A stretch of DNA of 64,000 nt, from the NCBI GenBank assembly GCA_946811185.2, contig OX328098.1:39371650-39435649 (forward strand), given 5' to 3'. Numbering within the stretch: position 1 is the first letter of the stretch; each line of letters begins with the position of its first letter. Both the position numbers and the translations under genes were made by a program. The notes under the pieces are model-generated. The model was not told the origin of the DNA and made no database searches. It saw only the letters and a list, made by a program, of their open reading frames with translations. The DNA comes from Hippopus hippopus. Its lineage: Eukaryota > Mollusca > Bivalvia > Cardiida > Cardiidae. This document shows, one piece after another, positions 18,601 to 24,367 of the stretch.

Positions 18601-20601
18601 AATCCATTTTGCCAAACAATCAACAGAATCATGAGGCAGACTGGTCCTACTAGGCATACAGAAAATTGACCAGTAGTGAAAAGTTTCGGCCGATACTTTT
18701 CGCAGATGCATTAAGCCCCCTTTTCACAGAGCATGACTCATATATATTTGATGACCTTTTTATTTATATACACTTACACCTGTATTCAGAGTCCACAAAG
18801 GGCCAAAAGAGAAGCAGTCTTCTACAGCAGGTAGTCTTGTTTTCTTGGTTCAACTTGCTGGTTTGAGTCCATTGAAAATAAGTATAAATTGCACTGTGAG
18901 AACCATTTGGTTATGTGGAAAACCAGCCAGTGGTGTTTGGAAGGATATTGTGTGAAGTACTGGTAAAAGAAATGCCAGGAAAGCATGCATAGGTGTACTG
19001 GTCGCAGCAATATAACTAAAATGCCATTAAACACCTTGAATAAAAATATAGAGAGGCATACTTTGATGTAGGTTAAGTTATAATGGAAAAAGGGGAATGT
19101 TTTGATACAAACAGTTCTCATTATTTTCGTACCTGTTTATCTCTGGAACAGAAATATTGTAACTAAACTGTTACCACACAGTCATGATTTTAACCAACCT
19201 GAGTCAGAAAGCTTTTAAAAACATGTTAACCAGCATTTTCCCCTTTTCCCACAATGTTTTCAATCTTTTTTATGGACAAATTCCATTATTTGCTATGTAT
19301 TTCTGTTTTCTGTAGTTGTTTCCAATTTAGGGGAGTCTTTTAAGGGAAGTACTTTTCTTTATCTATTTTCAGATTGACCAGTGAAAACATTTTGTTTAAA
19401 CCAGCAGAGTGGATGCTTGTTACATTAGTTCTTCTAAAAATGTAAGTAAATGTTTATCTTGTTTTCAATAATACCATTGAAAATTGTCTATTTATTTTGT
19501 TTTCCATGAATCAAAGTTTTCATTTATGCTGGTAACCAGCTGGCAATTTTGTTTTCCATGAATCAAAATTTTCATTTATGCTGGTACCCAGCATTTGCTC
19601 CTTTTCCAACTATGTTTTCTACCCTTCTGAGGAGCAATATTTTGAGTCACAGCCACTTTGTGGTATGCAAATGCTTTCAATTTGAGCAAGTGTAAAATTT
19701 TGTTCTAAAGAGTCTATAGTTGGTTCACTGACGAATCATGTGGTTTAACATTTACAGTGCCGAATTAATCTATGAAAAGAATCCGCAATACCAAATTTTC
19801 ATTGTTATTATGGCCAGAATATGTAACAAAGTAGCGGACAGTGTAGATCCAAGATCAGACTGCACATTCTGTGCAGTCTGATCTTGATCTACACTGTCCG
19901 CAAAAACAACTTGGCTCGGTTCCAGTGCTTTAAGAGTTAATAGCCTTGACGCAAAAGGCTTACGAAAACATTGTTGATAAAGAAGAAAATACCAAAAATG
20001 TCAAAGGATAGTTTGGTAAAGGGCTAACCGGTTACTGTACAGGCATATTTCTAAACTAACTGAAATACAATGAAAATGACACATGAGGTTAAAATGTCTT
20101 GAGTATGGAAAATGTCCTTTCTAAATTACTTGGAAACATGTAGGAAAGCACTTGGTCAGTTCAGGTGGAGATAGTGTAGTGGTACAAAAAATGGATAAGG
20201 GTCCTGGGTTTTGATCCTTGCTCAGAACACTATGATCATCTTGGGAGTGGCCTTTGGCAAGACATTGCAGAATCCTGGCCACACCTGAAACCCAGAACAC
20301 ACATGAATAGGTAAGCTGTGGTCTAGATATGATTGAAATATTTTGAAAATGGTGTAAAACATCAGTCAATTAATAAATCAAGTAGAAAAGGGTAAGGCAA
20401 TTGGGTGTATCTTTGAGTTGTAACTTTGTTTGGATTTAAAAACATTTCCTTCTTTCTTCTGTTAATTTCAGTTTATGTAGAAGAATTGAAGTCCTAGAAC
20501 AGGCATTCAGCAGTGCTGAAGCTAAGTCACATTTTGGAATACTTTTGAAAGCTGTCAACTGTGATACAGAAGAATTGGACAATTTAGTTTTGTCTTTGTG
20601 A
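3474..20601 (+). CDS. RPAP2: RPAP2, RNA polymerase II-associated protein 2 (10 coding exons)
   Basis: Join 3474-3608, 6312-6410, 6953-7018, 12184-12311, 13432-14582, 15655-15809, 16591-16691, 17837-17917, 19373-19441, 20472-20601. The exons keep one frame (intron phases 0,0,0,2,1,0,2,2,2) and give 704 residues ending in TGA; every intron is GT/AG. Recognition rests on the RTR1-type zinc-finger core: CGYPLC (C67, C72), then the conserved stretch [15 protein letters not shown], then FCSGKC (C103, C107). The family is known for RNA polymerase II CTD Ser5 phosphatase activity (level debated) and for polymerase II assembly and nuclear import. The C-terminal exons match the family's conserved tail in character (LPxVDxYxQ..., WMxxxxLxLL). 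Exon 5 encodes a long, low-complexity Lys/Ser/Thr/Gln-rich linker, which makes the protein longer than the vertebrate one (about 610 residues, from memory). Introns are swollen by MITEs and SINEs. No canonical AATAAA was seen in the first 350 bp after the stop. Confidence 0.93.
3877..3950 (+). tRNA. tRNA-like gene or tRNA pseudogene in RPAP2 intron 1
   Basis: A 7-bp acceptor stem (GCCCGGC / GTCGGGC, one G-T pair) with discriminator A, a perfect D stem (GCTC/GAGC) with loop AGTTGGTA, and a perfect 5-bp T stem (GTGGG/CCCAC) around TTCGAGT. Internal promoter boxes A and B are intact. The anticodon arm does not fold cleanly: five proper pairs cannot be formed and one base appears extra, so the anticodon (possibly AGT) is uncertain. 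No CCA is encoded. It is not followed by a SINE body, so it may be a decayed true tRNA gene. Confidence 0.6.
4428..4663 (+). mobile_element. SINE-2 copy
   Basis: tRNA-derived head (GTCCTGCATGGCTCAGTTAT, then ACTAGTAACC). The body motif CACTTCAGAGCCTTAGCCC and tail AATAATGTTGAAAGTGATGT are shared with copies at 20163, 27590 and 53372. Confidence 0.75.
4780..5008 (-). mobile_element. MITE-A full-length copy
   Basis: TTAACTCTTTACC ... GGTAAAGAGTTAA ends with the central palindrome GGAGAAAATGCTGGTTACC/AGCATTTTCTCC intact. Confidence 0.85.
5087..5300 (+). mobile_element. MITE-A degenerate copy
   Basis: CCTTTACCAGACAATTCC left end and TTTTCCACACTATTTTCTAC body; right end lost. Confidence 0.5.
5391..5605 (+). 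mobile_element. MITE-A copy
   Basis: TTAAGCCTTTACC left end and TTTGGTAACCAATTAA right end. Its right TTAA (5602-5605) is also the left TTAA of the next, inverted copy. Confidence 0.7.
5602..5830 (-). mobile_element. MITE-A full-length copy
   Basis: TTAACTTTTTACCACACGAC to GGTAAAGAGTTAA, with an intact central palindrome. Shares 5602-5605 with the preceding copy. Confidence 0.85.
5925..6245 (+). mobile_element. SINE-1 copy
   Basis: tRNA-like head (GGTAGCACAATGATCAGCG ... GGTTCAAATCC), body motif GAGCAGCCAGTGGCTTGG, tail ending in (ATCA)n. Same family as the copies at 21937, 34563 and 57835. Confidence 0.8.
6312..6410 (+). CDS. RPAP2: RPAP2 exon 2, first zinc-ligand pair
   Basis: Residues 46-78. 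It contains the RTR1 hallmark [20 protein letters not shown], with the CxxxxC pair C67/C72. Acceptor ttattttacag, donor GTAAGA, phase 0 at both ends. Confidence 0.95.
6480..6600 (+). mobile_element. SINE-2 3' fragment
   Basis: GGGCAAGACACTTCAGAGCC to the AAAACACCAGTCAATCAATC tail; the head is missing. Sits just downstream of RPAP2 exon 2. Confidence 0.6.
6672..6895 (-). mobile_element. SINE-3 copy
   Basis: On the minus strand a tRNA-like head (TGGTAGTGAGGTAGGGC as box A, GGTCCCGAGTTCAATACC as box B) precedes a body that recurs at 10228-10335 (TGCTTCCTGGGA block). Confidence 0.55.
6953..7018 (+). CDS. RPAP2: RPAP2 exon 3
   Basis: Residues 79-100, including [19 protein letters not shown], one of the best conserved RPAP2/Rtr1 segments, which lies between the two cysteine pairs. 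Acceptor cttgtttcag, donor GTAAAT, phase 0. Confidence 0.95.
7163..7332 (-). mobile_element. MITE-A copy
   Basis: TTAACTCTTTACCAAACG start and an intact palindrome; an internal segment is missing on the left arm. Any long ORF here is element-derived. Confidence 0.75.
7362..7493 (-). mobile_element. MITE-A truncated copy
   Basis: Begins inside the element (GGAAGGGTAGAAAATATGG) and ends GGTAAAGGGTTAA. Confidence 0.65.
7670..7909 (-). mobile_element. MITE-A copy
   Basis: TTAACTCTTTACGACACAAC start, full palindrome, damaged right end. Confidence 0.75.
8013..8190 (+). mobile_element. MITE-A degenerate copy
   Basis: TATCACATAATGCCAAGC, CATTGTGGGAAAAGGAG and AAAGACAAATCTCACC match the + consensus; the palindrome is interrupted. 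Confidence 0.55.
8355..8375 (+). promoter_or_regulatory. CRE-like element upstream of the THAP ORF
   Basis: Contains TGACGTCA, preceded by CGCTTATCTCCC, about 105 bp before the THAP ATG. The same two-motif arrangement occurs on the minus strand at about 11695-11745 upstream of the P2RX7-like ORF. Confidence 0.4.
8471..8848 (+). CDS. THAP-domain protein, single exon or first exon
   Basis: 125 residues starting MVNCAAYGC. It has the THAP layout: C4 and C9, [13 protein letters not shown] with invariant P24 and W33, KLCLKYF with C56 and F60, and the AVPTLF box at 88-93. THAP domains are C2CH zinc-dependent DNA-binding folds, found in transcription regulators and P-element-type transposases. The usual fourth ligand His (CxxHF) is Tyr59 here, which would weaken zinc binding. 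After the domain comes a Lys/Arg-rich tail. The frame stops at 8848 (TAG), but GTAGGT / GTAATT donors overlap the stop, so the exon may splice onward. It lies within RPAP2 intron 3 on the same strand. Either an independent gene or a transposon-derived ORF; no transposase domain was seen downstream. Confidence 0.75.
   Translation: MVNCAAYGCNVDSGTHRSSIFKFPKELKRRKLWIQRLNRGRTVATDFLPSVHSKLCLKYFDDSQFLISPKLAKEVGYRNFSLRLIPDAVPTLFETPSRKEIGLKPKLRKADIPQRQFPKRKSNIK
8975..9185 (-). mobile_element. MITE-A degenerate copy
   Basis: AACAAAATTATAGATTCATC at the left and TATAGTAAAGGGTGAAAT at the right match the minus-orientation ends; the centre is lost. Confidence 0.45.
9190..9655. other. Unassigned intronic DNA
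   Basis: Two overlapping minus-strand ORFs of about 80 codons (9124-9372, 9293-9553) show no recognisable domain; not called as genes. No repeat family assigned. Confidence 0.4.
9660..9886 (+). mobile_element. MITE-A degenerate copy
   Basis: CTTTTACCTCAAAATTCTGA start, CAATATTTTCTACCCTC middle, CTGTGTAAGGGTTTA end. A fragment in minus orientation (9889-9970) follows. Confidence 0.5.
9992..10226 (+). mobile_element. MITE-A full-length copy
   Basis: TTAACCCTTTACCAAACAAT to GTTTGGTAACAATTTAA; near-intact palindrome. Confidence 0.8.
10228..10335 (-). mobile_element. SINE-3 3' fragment
   Basis: Matches the 6690-6790 copy (GAAACAAGTTCATACAACTC, TGCTTCCTGGGA). No tRNA head. Confidence 0.45.
10340..10572 (+). 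mobile_element. MITE-A full-length copy
   Basis: TTAACCCTTTACCAATCAAT to TTTTGTAAAGAGTTAA. Confidence 0.8.
11261..11317. repeat. Short imperfect direct repeats
   Basis: Three roughly 20-bp units based on CGGGGAAATGTCTT / CGGGGAACTGTCTT / CGTGGAACTGTCTT. Confidence 0.6.
11490..11674 (-). pseudogene. Possible P2RX7-intracellular-domain-like gene N-terminus (broken)
   Basis: Minus-strand frame from ATG at 11674: [20 protein letters not shown], then [16 protein letters not shown], a TAA stop at 11566-11564, then [27 protein letters not shown] and TGA at 11492-11490. An acidic N-terminus followed by RPYxxEP is typical of the multicopy invertebrate 'P2X purinoceptor 7-like' intracellular-domain proteins. 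The expected Cys-rich W-C-x-C-G-x-C segment is not readable in frame after it. The two stops suggest decay. It runs antisense to RPAP2 within intron 3. Family assignment is from memory and tentative. Confidence 0.35.
11695..11745 (-). promoter_or_regulatory. CRE-like element upstream of the minus-strand ORF
   Basis: On the minus strand CGCTTATCTCCC is followed by TGACGTCA, about 25 bp before the ATG at 11674. Same motif pair as at 8340-8375 in the opposite orientation. Confidence 0.35.
11870..12112. mobile_element. MITE-A fragments
   Basis: 11870-11960 resembles a + right arm (GCAAATGCTTTGGATTTGGAC ... GTTGTTTCATGAAGTTAA); 12020-12112 resembles a minus centre and right arm (AAAAGGAGAAATTCTTC, AGAAGAGGCCTGTTGC). 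Confidence 0.45.
12184..12311 (+). CDS. RPAP2: RPAP2 exon 4, second zinc-ligand pair
   Basis: Begins [11 protein letters not shown] (C103, C107), which completes the RTR1 zinc site, then SAPVWTR, matching the family's TPxWxR segment. Acceptor tatctccttcag, donor GTAAGG, ending in phase 2. Confidence 0.93.
12398..12630 (-). mobile_element. MITE-A copy
   Basis: TTAACTCTTTACCAGGCAAC to TTTGGTTAAGGGC; palindrome partly decayed. Confidence 0.7.
12739..12966 (+). mobile_element. MITE-A full-length copy
   Basis: TTAACCCTTTACCACACAAT to TGGTAAAGGGTTAA with an intact palindrome. A 38-bp + left-end fragment (12700-12738) abuts it and shares the TTAA. Confidence 0.85.
12967..13142 (+). mobile_element. 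MITE-A degenerate copy
   Basis: Follows the previous copy directly; CATTTGAAAAGGAGAAGAG, GTTTTCAATTTGGGCAAGTC and a decayed right end. Confidence 0.45.
13139..13402 (-). mobile_element. MITE-A copy with a short internal duplication
   Basis: TTAAACTCCTTACCAGAATG to TTTGATAAAGAGAATTAA. An internal segment around GGGATTTGTCAGTGAAAG is duplicated. It ends 29 bp before RPAP2 exon 5. Confidence 0.65.
13432..14582 (+). CDS. RPAP2: RPAP2 exon 5, long low-complexity linker
   Basis: About 384 residues rich in Lys, Ser, Thr, Gln and Asp. Near its end is a better conserved stretch ([20 protein letters not shown]) typical of the RPAP2 middle region. The exon must end at 14582, because GTGAGT follows and only that donor restores the frame into exon 6; reading through the donor meets TGA 15 nt later. 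MITE-A copies lie about 30 bp before it and 25 bp after it. Confidence 0.9.
14607..14816 (+). mobile_element. MITE-A copy
   Basis: AAACCCTTTACCACACAATC starts 25 bp after the exon 5 boundary; ends GGGAAAGGGTTAA. Confidence 0.7.
14861..15127 (-). mobile_element. MITE-D copy 1
   Basis: Long inverted ends (TGGCTTGCAACACGCAAAA / CGCGTGTTGCAGGCCATA) and two hairpins with cores GCGCAGTC-type and GCGCGGACTGCGC. Confidence 0.85.
15126..15221 (+). mobile_element. MITE-C left-end fragment
   Basis: CAGGCAAAAGGGGGTTTACT, CTCTGTGATGCATTTTAAC, TAGATCCATAAAATC. Confidence 0.55.
15242..15505 (+). mobile_element. MITE-C full-length copy
   Basis: ATGAACCATGCTCTGAC ... CAGACCATGGCTCAT ends. Hairpin core TCAGCCTGCGC-GGACT-GCGCAGGCTGA near the right end. 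Confidence 0.85.
15537..15619 (-). mobile_element. MITE-A truncated copy
   Basis: Right part only (TTTCTCCTTTTCCCAGGATG to TTTGGTAAAAGGGTTAA); ends about 35 bp before exon 6. Confidence 0.6.
15655..15809 (+). CDS. RPAP2: RPAP2 exon 6
   Basis: Phase 1 start (G|GT), acceptor tttttctgtccag, donor GTTTGA (weak). Encodes an acidic helical segment, [20 protein letters not shown], then [17 protein letters not shown] truncated MITE-A ends about 35 bp upstream. Confidence 0.85.
16204..16382 (+). mobile_element. MITE-A internally deleted copy
   Basis: TTAACCCTTTGCTACATAAT left arm; one side of the palindrome is missing before CATTTCCCACAATGTTTTC; right end ATTTGGGAAATAATTAA. Confidence 0.65.
16439..16573 (-). 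mobile_element. MITE-A truncated copy abutting exon 7
   Basis: TTAACTCTTTACCAGACAAG to GGAAAAGGAGAATATGG. Similarity stops within about 20 bp of the exon 7 acceptor. Confidence 0.65.
16591..16691 (+). CDS. RPAP2: RPAP2 exon 7
   Basis: Encodes [20 protein letters not shown] followed by [14 protein letters not shown], a recognisable RPAP2 C-terminal motif. Donor GTAAGT, ends in phase 2. The acceptor tacttattttccag directly follows a truncated MITE-A. Confidence 0.92.
16940..17090 (+). mobile_element. SINE-2 3' fragment
   Basis: GCAAGGCACTTCAGAGCCTT to GAAGTATTGTTGAAAGCCAT. Confidence 0.6.
17111..17230 (+). mobile_element. MITE-A right-arm fragment
   Basis: CTCCTTTTCCCACATTTTC to TTCAATAAGGACAAGTCC. 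Confidence 0.6.
17230..17403 (+). mobile_element. MITE-A copy lacking the left end
   Basis: Starts at GAAAATATTGTGGGAAAAGG, perfect palindrome, ends GTTTGGTAAAGAGTTAA. Confidence 0.75.
17565..17772 (-). mobile_element. MITE-A copy with tandem duplication
   Basis: CACTTACAGACGACAATTTA is present twice in tandem (about 17613-17663). Palindrome intact; right end truncated. Confidence 0.7.
17837..17917 (+). CDS. RPAP2: RPAP2 exon 8
   Basis: Encodes [20 protein letters not shown] then ELVSTFK. Acceptor ttgtattttcag, donor GTAAGT, phase 2 to phase 2. Confidence 0.9.
17944..18150 (-). mobile_element. MITE-A copy
   Basis: Begins about 30 bp after the exon 8 donor; AACAAAATTTAAGGCTTGTC to TTTGATAAAAGG; palindrome lost. 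Confidence 0.55.
18266..18513 (-). mobile_element. MITE-C copy (partly deleted hairpin)
   Basis: ATGAGCCATGCTGTATG left, AGAGCATGATTTAT right. The right hairpin arm is lost. Confidence 0.7.
18513..18742 (+). mobile_element. MITE-C copy (hairpin deleted)
   Basis: ATGAGCCATGCTCTGAC to AGAGCATGACTCAT, head-to-head with the previous copy. The hairpin has collapsed to TTTCGGCCGATACTTTTCGC. Confidence 0.75.
18840..19032 (+). mobile_element. SINE-1 copy (degenerate head)
   Basis: AACCAGCCAGTGGTGTTTGG, GAAGTACTGGTAAAAGAAAT, GCCATTAAACACC. Confidence 0.6.
19160..19345 (+). mobile_element. MITE-A copy
   Basis: CTGTTACCACACAGTCATGA to CCAATTTAGGGGAGTC; left half of the palindrome deleted. Confidence 0.6.
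19373..19441 (+). CDS. RPAP2: RPAP2 exon 9
   Basis: Encodes [20 protein letters not shown] plus LKM. Acceptor tatctattttcag, donor GTAAGT. The frame is continuous with exons 8 and 10. Confidence 0.9.
19497..19712 (+). mobile_element. MITE-A fragment with local duplication
   Basis: The block TTTTCCATGAATCAAA...TTTATGCTGGTA occurs twice in tandem; the right arm follows. Confidence 0.55.
19795..19940 (-). mobile_element. MITE-B copy
   Basis: CGGACAGTGTAGATCCAAG, hairpin TCAGACTGCAC-ATTCT-GTGCAGTCTGA, right end AAGAGTTAA. Confidence 0.7.
19933..20030 (-). mobile_element. MITE-A fragment
   Basis: GCCTTGACGCAAAAGGCTTA to TTTGGTAAAGGGCTAA; mixed orientation, poorly preserved. Confidence 0.4.
20163..20370 (+). 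mobile_element. SINE-2 copy
   Basis: TGGAGATAGTGTAGTGG head remnant, GTTTTGATCC box-B remnant, GGCAAGACATTGCAGAATCC body, CAGTCAATTAATAAATCA tail. Confidence 0.6.
20472..20601 (+). CDS. RPAP2: RPAP2 exon 10 with stop codon
   Basis: Encodes [20 protein letters not shown], then an acidic tail ending LDNLVLSL and TGA at 20599-20601. Acceptor gttaatttcag. Confidence 0.9.
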
Positions 20602-20733
20602 CGCATATCATAGTGACCTTTTTTGAATGAGTGTCACAGAAGTAAGAACTTTTTTGCTGATTTGTGACGAGCTTTTGATTTGGGCTTGGGTCTGGGATTT
20701 CAAGGTCTGAGACAGATATCAATTAATTTATCC

Positions 20734-20942
20734 TTGACCCTTTACCACACAATCCCAACTTTTAATGACCCTATCAGAGAAAGCTTTGGAAAACGTTGTG
20801 TAAAAAGGATTTTCTCCTTTTCCCACAATATTTTCTACACATTCAAGGACAACTCTTATAGTTTTTACCAGTTTGTCATCTGTAAATACATTTCCTTGCA
20901 GTGTGGATAGTTGTTAGATTTTTGTCTTTAGGTAGAGGCTTG
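20734..20942 (+). mobile_element. MITE-A copy just downstream of RPAP2
   Basis: CCTTTACCACACAATCCC starts about 135 bp after the stop, so it may lie in the 3' UTR. Half the palindrome is deleted. Confidence 0.65.
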
Positions 20943-21027
20943 AAATGAAGATAAAAAGAAAGGGTTTTGGAAATTACACAACTGCATCAGTAAAATCAGA
21001 AATATTTTAAAGAGGGTTTGACTACAT

Positions 21028-21293
21028 ATGAGCCATGCTCTGACAAAAGGGGGCTTGATGCATCTCCGTCATGCATTATATTAAGCATGTCATCACATGT
21101 TCATGGATCCTTAAAGTCTATTTTGTCCAACAACCTACTGAATAGTAAGGTAGATTGGTCTTTTGACATACAGAAAATTGACCGATAGCGAAAAGTTTCG
21201 GCCCAGGTCAGCCTGCGCAGACTGCGCAGCCTGACCTGGGTCGATACTTTTTGCAGATGCATTAAGCCCCCTTTTCACAGAGCATGGCTCATA
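21028..21293 (+). mobile_element. MITE-C full-length copy
   Basis: ATGAGCCATGCTCTGAC ... CAGAGCATGGCTCAT with hairpin TCAGCCTGCGC-AGACT-GCGCAGCCTGA. Confidence 0.9.
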
Positions 21294-21469
21294 TTATTAT
21301 TTCAACACATTTTCACAGTTTGCAATGGATGTATTTTGTAAACATAGTGACTGATGACAAAGTTTATTCTTTCAAGATCTACACGGTGTCTCTTCATAGC
21401 ATGACTTTGAGAATTGGAATTTTAGTTAAAAGTATTAAACAGAAATCCAAAAGTAGAAGCCTAATGTTG

Positions 21470-21560
21470 GTGCTCTCCATTATGAGGGTGGCTTTTGCAA
21501 GGCACATCAGAGCCCCAGCCAAATACTTGGGAAACCCAGGAAAGACATGAATAAGTGTGT
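21470..21560 (+). mobile_element. SINE-2 fragment
   Basis: GCAAGGCACATCAGAGCCCC, GAAACCCAGGAAAGACATGA. Confidence 0.5.
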
Positions 21561-21595
21561 TTTTTCTGTGAAATGTTATTTAAACTATATTGTGT

Positions 21596-21822
21596 TTTAA
21601 TCCTATACCAGACAATCCTGAGTTTTAACGACTCGTGGAAAAGGCTTCTGAAAAGATTGTAGGTTAAGGAGAAAATGCTGGTAACCAGTCTTTTCTGCTT
21701 TTTCCACAATGTTTTCTATCCTTTGAAAGACAGTCTCTACCATTTTTGCCAACTGAACTTGTTATCTTCAAATTCTTTAGTTTTAGATGAGTCCCAAATT
21801 TTGTCGTTTGGTAAAAAATTAA
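21596..21822 (+). mobile_element. MITE-A full-length copy
   Basis: TTAATCCTATACCAGACAAT to TTTGGTAAAAAATTAA. Confidence 0.75.
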
Positions 21823-21829
21823 GAATCTT

Positions 21830-22271
21830 CCTGAGTTTTCTACCCTACAGAATACCGCCACGAATACCATCTTTTGAGACATATTAGATTTGTTGTCTGC
21901 AAATGCTTTCAGTACGGACAAGTCTAAAATTTTATGCTGAGCCGTGGTAGCTCAGTAGCTAGCTTACAGAACTTGAGAACAGGGGTTGCTGGTTTGATCC
22001 CCGGCTCGGCCAATTTCTTGGCAAGGGTAGATGATAGTCTTTGCGACAGGATTCATTCCTCTCTCACCACTTACCATTGTTTCGACGATGGTTATATGGG
22101 AAAGCAGCCAATGGGTTGGAAAGAATATTGTACGAAGTACCGGTGAAAGGAAATCAAGGAAAGCATGGATAGGTGCACTGGCCACCACAATGTAACTGAT
22201 ATAATGTTGAAAACGGCATTAAACACCATACAGTAATACAACCTAAAATTTTGTTGTTTGGTAAAGAGTAC
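21830..22271 (+). mobile_element. MITE-A right half interrupted by a SINE-1
   Basis: 21830-21935 and about 22236-22271 together rebuild a + right arm (GTCTGCAAATGCTTTCAGTA ... GTTGTTTGGTAAAGAGT). The SINE between them is flanked by CTAAAATTTTATG and CTAAAATTTTGTTG. Confidence 0.75.
21937..22235 (+). mobile_element. SINE-1, best-preserved copy
   Basis: Near-complete tRNA-like head (GCCGTGGTAGCTCAGTAGC as box A, GGTTTGATCCCCGGCTCGGC as box B and acceptor end). Central body GAAAGCAGCCAATGGGTTGG, 3' GAAAACGGCATTAAACACC. Target-site duplication of about 13 bp. Confidence 0.85.
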
Positions 22272-22278
22272 ACTTTGT

Positions 22279-22801
22279 TTAAGCCTTTACCACACAATCC
22301 CTGTTTAACACATCAGAGGAAGAAAGCTTTTTGAAACATTGTAGGAAAAGGAAAAATGCTGATAACATTACCCTAGGAAAAGGAGAAAATGCTAGTAGCT
22401 AGCATTTTCTCTATTTCTAACAGTGTTTCTACAGTTTCTTAAACAAATTTCATCATCTGAACCTGATTTGATAGGTCATATACAAATGAGCCATACTCTG
22501 GCAAAAGGGGGCTTAATGCATCACCGTGATACACGATACCGGCCCAATCATCACATAATTATGGATCCATAATAGCCACTTTTTTCAATAAATGACTTAA
22601 TCATGAGGTAGATTGGTCCTTTGACAAACAGAAAATTGACCAATAACGAAAAGTTTCGGCCCAGGTCAGCCTGCGCGGACTGCGCAGGCTGACCTGGGTC
22701 GATACTTTTCGCAGATGCATTAAGCCCCCTTTTCACAGAGCATGGCTCAAATGTTTTCAGTTAGCAAAAGTAGGCATTTTTGTTATTTGGTAATGAGTTA
22801 A
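22279..22801 (+). mobile_element. MITE-A copy interrupted by MITE-C
   Basis: Left part 22279-22495, right part 22750-22801 (GTTATTTGGTAATGAGTTAA). The inserted C element lies at 22496-22749. A local duplication of the AGGAAAAGGA block lies in the left part. Confidence 0.75.
22496..22749 (+). mobile_element. MITE-C full-length copy inside MITE-A
   Basis: ATGAGCCATACTCTGGC ... CAGAGCATGGCTCA; perfect hairpin TCAGCCTGCGC-GGACT-GCGCAGGCTGA. Confidence 0.9.
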
Positions 22802-22998
22802 CTCTTTACCACACAATCCAGAGTTATCAAAACCTTGATGAAAAGGGCTTTTGAAAAGATTGTGGGCAAAGGAGAACATGTGTTCTACCCTTTCACAAAC
22901 AGCATCTTTCATTAATTTTTTATCAACATTGAATTTGCTGTCTGGCTATCCTTTTAGTTTTGACCAGTCTAAAATTTTGCTGTGTCATAATGAGTTAC
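22798..22998 (+). mobile_element. MITE-A copy
   Basis: TTAACTCTTTACCACACAAT to TGTGTCATAATGAGTTA; palindrome deleted. Shares its TTAA with the copy before it and its right end with the copy after it. Confidence 0.7.
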
Positions 22999-23214
22999 CC
23001 TTTACCACACAAGGCCAACTCGTATGACCTTGAGAAAGAAGACTTTTGAAAACATTGTGGGAAAAGGAGAAAATGCTTGTAACCAGTATTTCCTCCTCCT
23101 TCCACAATGTTTTCTACTCTATATCTTCCACAATGTTAGCCACATTTAATTTTGCACCTGCATATGCTTTAGATTTGGACAAGTCTAAAATTTTTCTGTG
23201 TGGTAATGAGTTAA
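22995..23214 (+). mobile_element. MITE-A copy
   Basis: TTACCCTTTACCACACAAGG to GTGTGGTAATGAGTTAA. Third of three head-to-tail copies. Confidence 0.75.
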
Positions 23215-23246
23215 ACACTAAACAAACAATCTCGGATCTACTTCAA

Positions 23247-23511
23247 TATGGCCTGCAACACATGAAAATGGGCATTCTGACATTTCCGTAAAGTTTCGTT
23301 TCGGATCAGCCTGCACAGTCCGCGCAGGCTACTCCGAAACAACACTTTCTGTATTTATGTAATTTTTTTGTTTTGCGCAAGTCTACTGTAGCACAAAATC
23401 TAATGTCGTAAAGTGCCGTCTCGGATTAGCCTGCGCGGACTGCGCAGGCTAATCCGAGACAACACTTTGCGAAAATGTCCGAATGCCCCTTTTCGTGTGT
23501 TGCAAGCCATA
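23247..23511 (+). mobile_element. MITE-D copy 2
   Basis: TATGGCCTGCAACACATG ... GTGTTGCAAGCCATA; right hairpin TTAGCCTGCGC-GGACT-GCGCAGGCTAA perfect. Confidence 0.9.
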
Positions 23512-23896
23512 TTTGATAAAGATTGTGGAGTAAACAGTCTTTTCTCTCATGGAAACTGCACTAAAGACATTTTTGGTCAAGCCGAAAAAGAACTCATAAA
23601 TCCTAGTTCACACGAGTCTGAGCAAACATTGTGACATTATGGCCATGAGCTCAATAACATTCAATAATTTGATTTTAGGCAGCATGTAATGTACTACTCT
23701 CTCTTTTACAAAACAAATTACCCATGAAATCTATAGAGTATATGATTACAAAATCTGTAATAGTTTTTGAAACGAAAAAAAATGAATAACCTAAATAAAA
23801 TGATAATTTAACGTTTTTAACGAAAACTGTAAGGCACACAACTCTTTCAGAAGAGTTTACCAATGTCCAAAATAACAGATTGATCTCCCTTGGCTT

Positions 23897-23993
23897 TCAA
23901 ATGGTGGGTGTCTGAGTATTTTTAGCGACCACAACTGCATTGTAATGTTTCTTGCAGTATAAGATACCATCTGACTGCCCATAGTTTTCTAGT
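23897..23993 (-). CDS. LIM-domain gene, last coding exon
   Basis: Minus-strand acceptor ctctctacttacag, then LENYGQSDGILYCKKHYNAV, VVAKNTQTPTI and TGA (23899-23897). The first base completes the AA|A Lys codon from exon 26266-26145 (phase 2). It supplies the last two zinc ligands (C-x2-H, YCKKH) of the LIM domain. Only 11 residues follow the conserved region, so the LIM domain is C-terminal. Confidence 0.85.
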
Positions 23994-24058
23994 CTGTAAG
24001 TAGAGAGATAAACAAATAGAAACCCAGTAAATGTTATGATGTACATAAACATACATAG

Positions 24059-24265
24059 TTTAACCCTTTATGGAACAACAAATTTTAGAATAAATTCAAA
24101 ACATCTTCAAATTTTGATATTGGTACAAATGAGCTTAAGTTCTCTGATAGGGTAGAAAGAATTGTGGGAAAAAGAGGAAGTGCGGGTTACAACATTTTCT
24201 CCTGCCCCCTGTTTTCATAATCCTTCCTATTCTGGATCATCAAAACTTGCTATGACCAACTGATG
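24059..24265 (-). mobile_element. MITE-A degenerate copy
   Basis: TTAACCCTTTATGGAACAAC left end, GGGAAAAAGAGGAAGTGC centre; lies in the LIM-gene last intron. Confidence 0.5.
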
Positions 24266-24367
24266 ATTCAAAAGTATACGGCATCCTGTTATCGGGTCAA
24301 AAGTCCTGCAAGTGACAGAATAAATTACAAAACTACATTTACATGTATATACTGACTTTTGAACACT

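Noticed and set aside
6312..20471. Possibility that the RPAP2 introns were created by introner-type MITEs
   Set aside because: Splice sites lie outside the A elements in most introns, and introns hold many unrelated insertions, so secondary insertion fits better.
23413..23634. ORF whose last 40 codons look protein-like
   Set aside because: Its first half is MITE-D sequence, and the rest has no domain or splice support.
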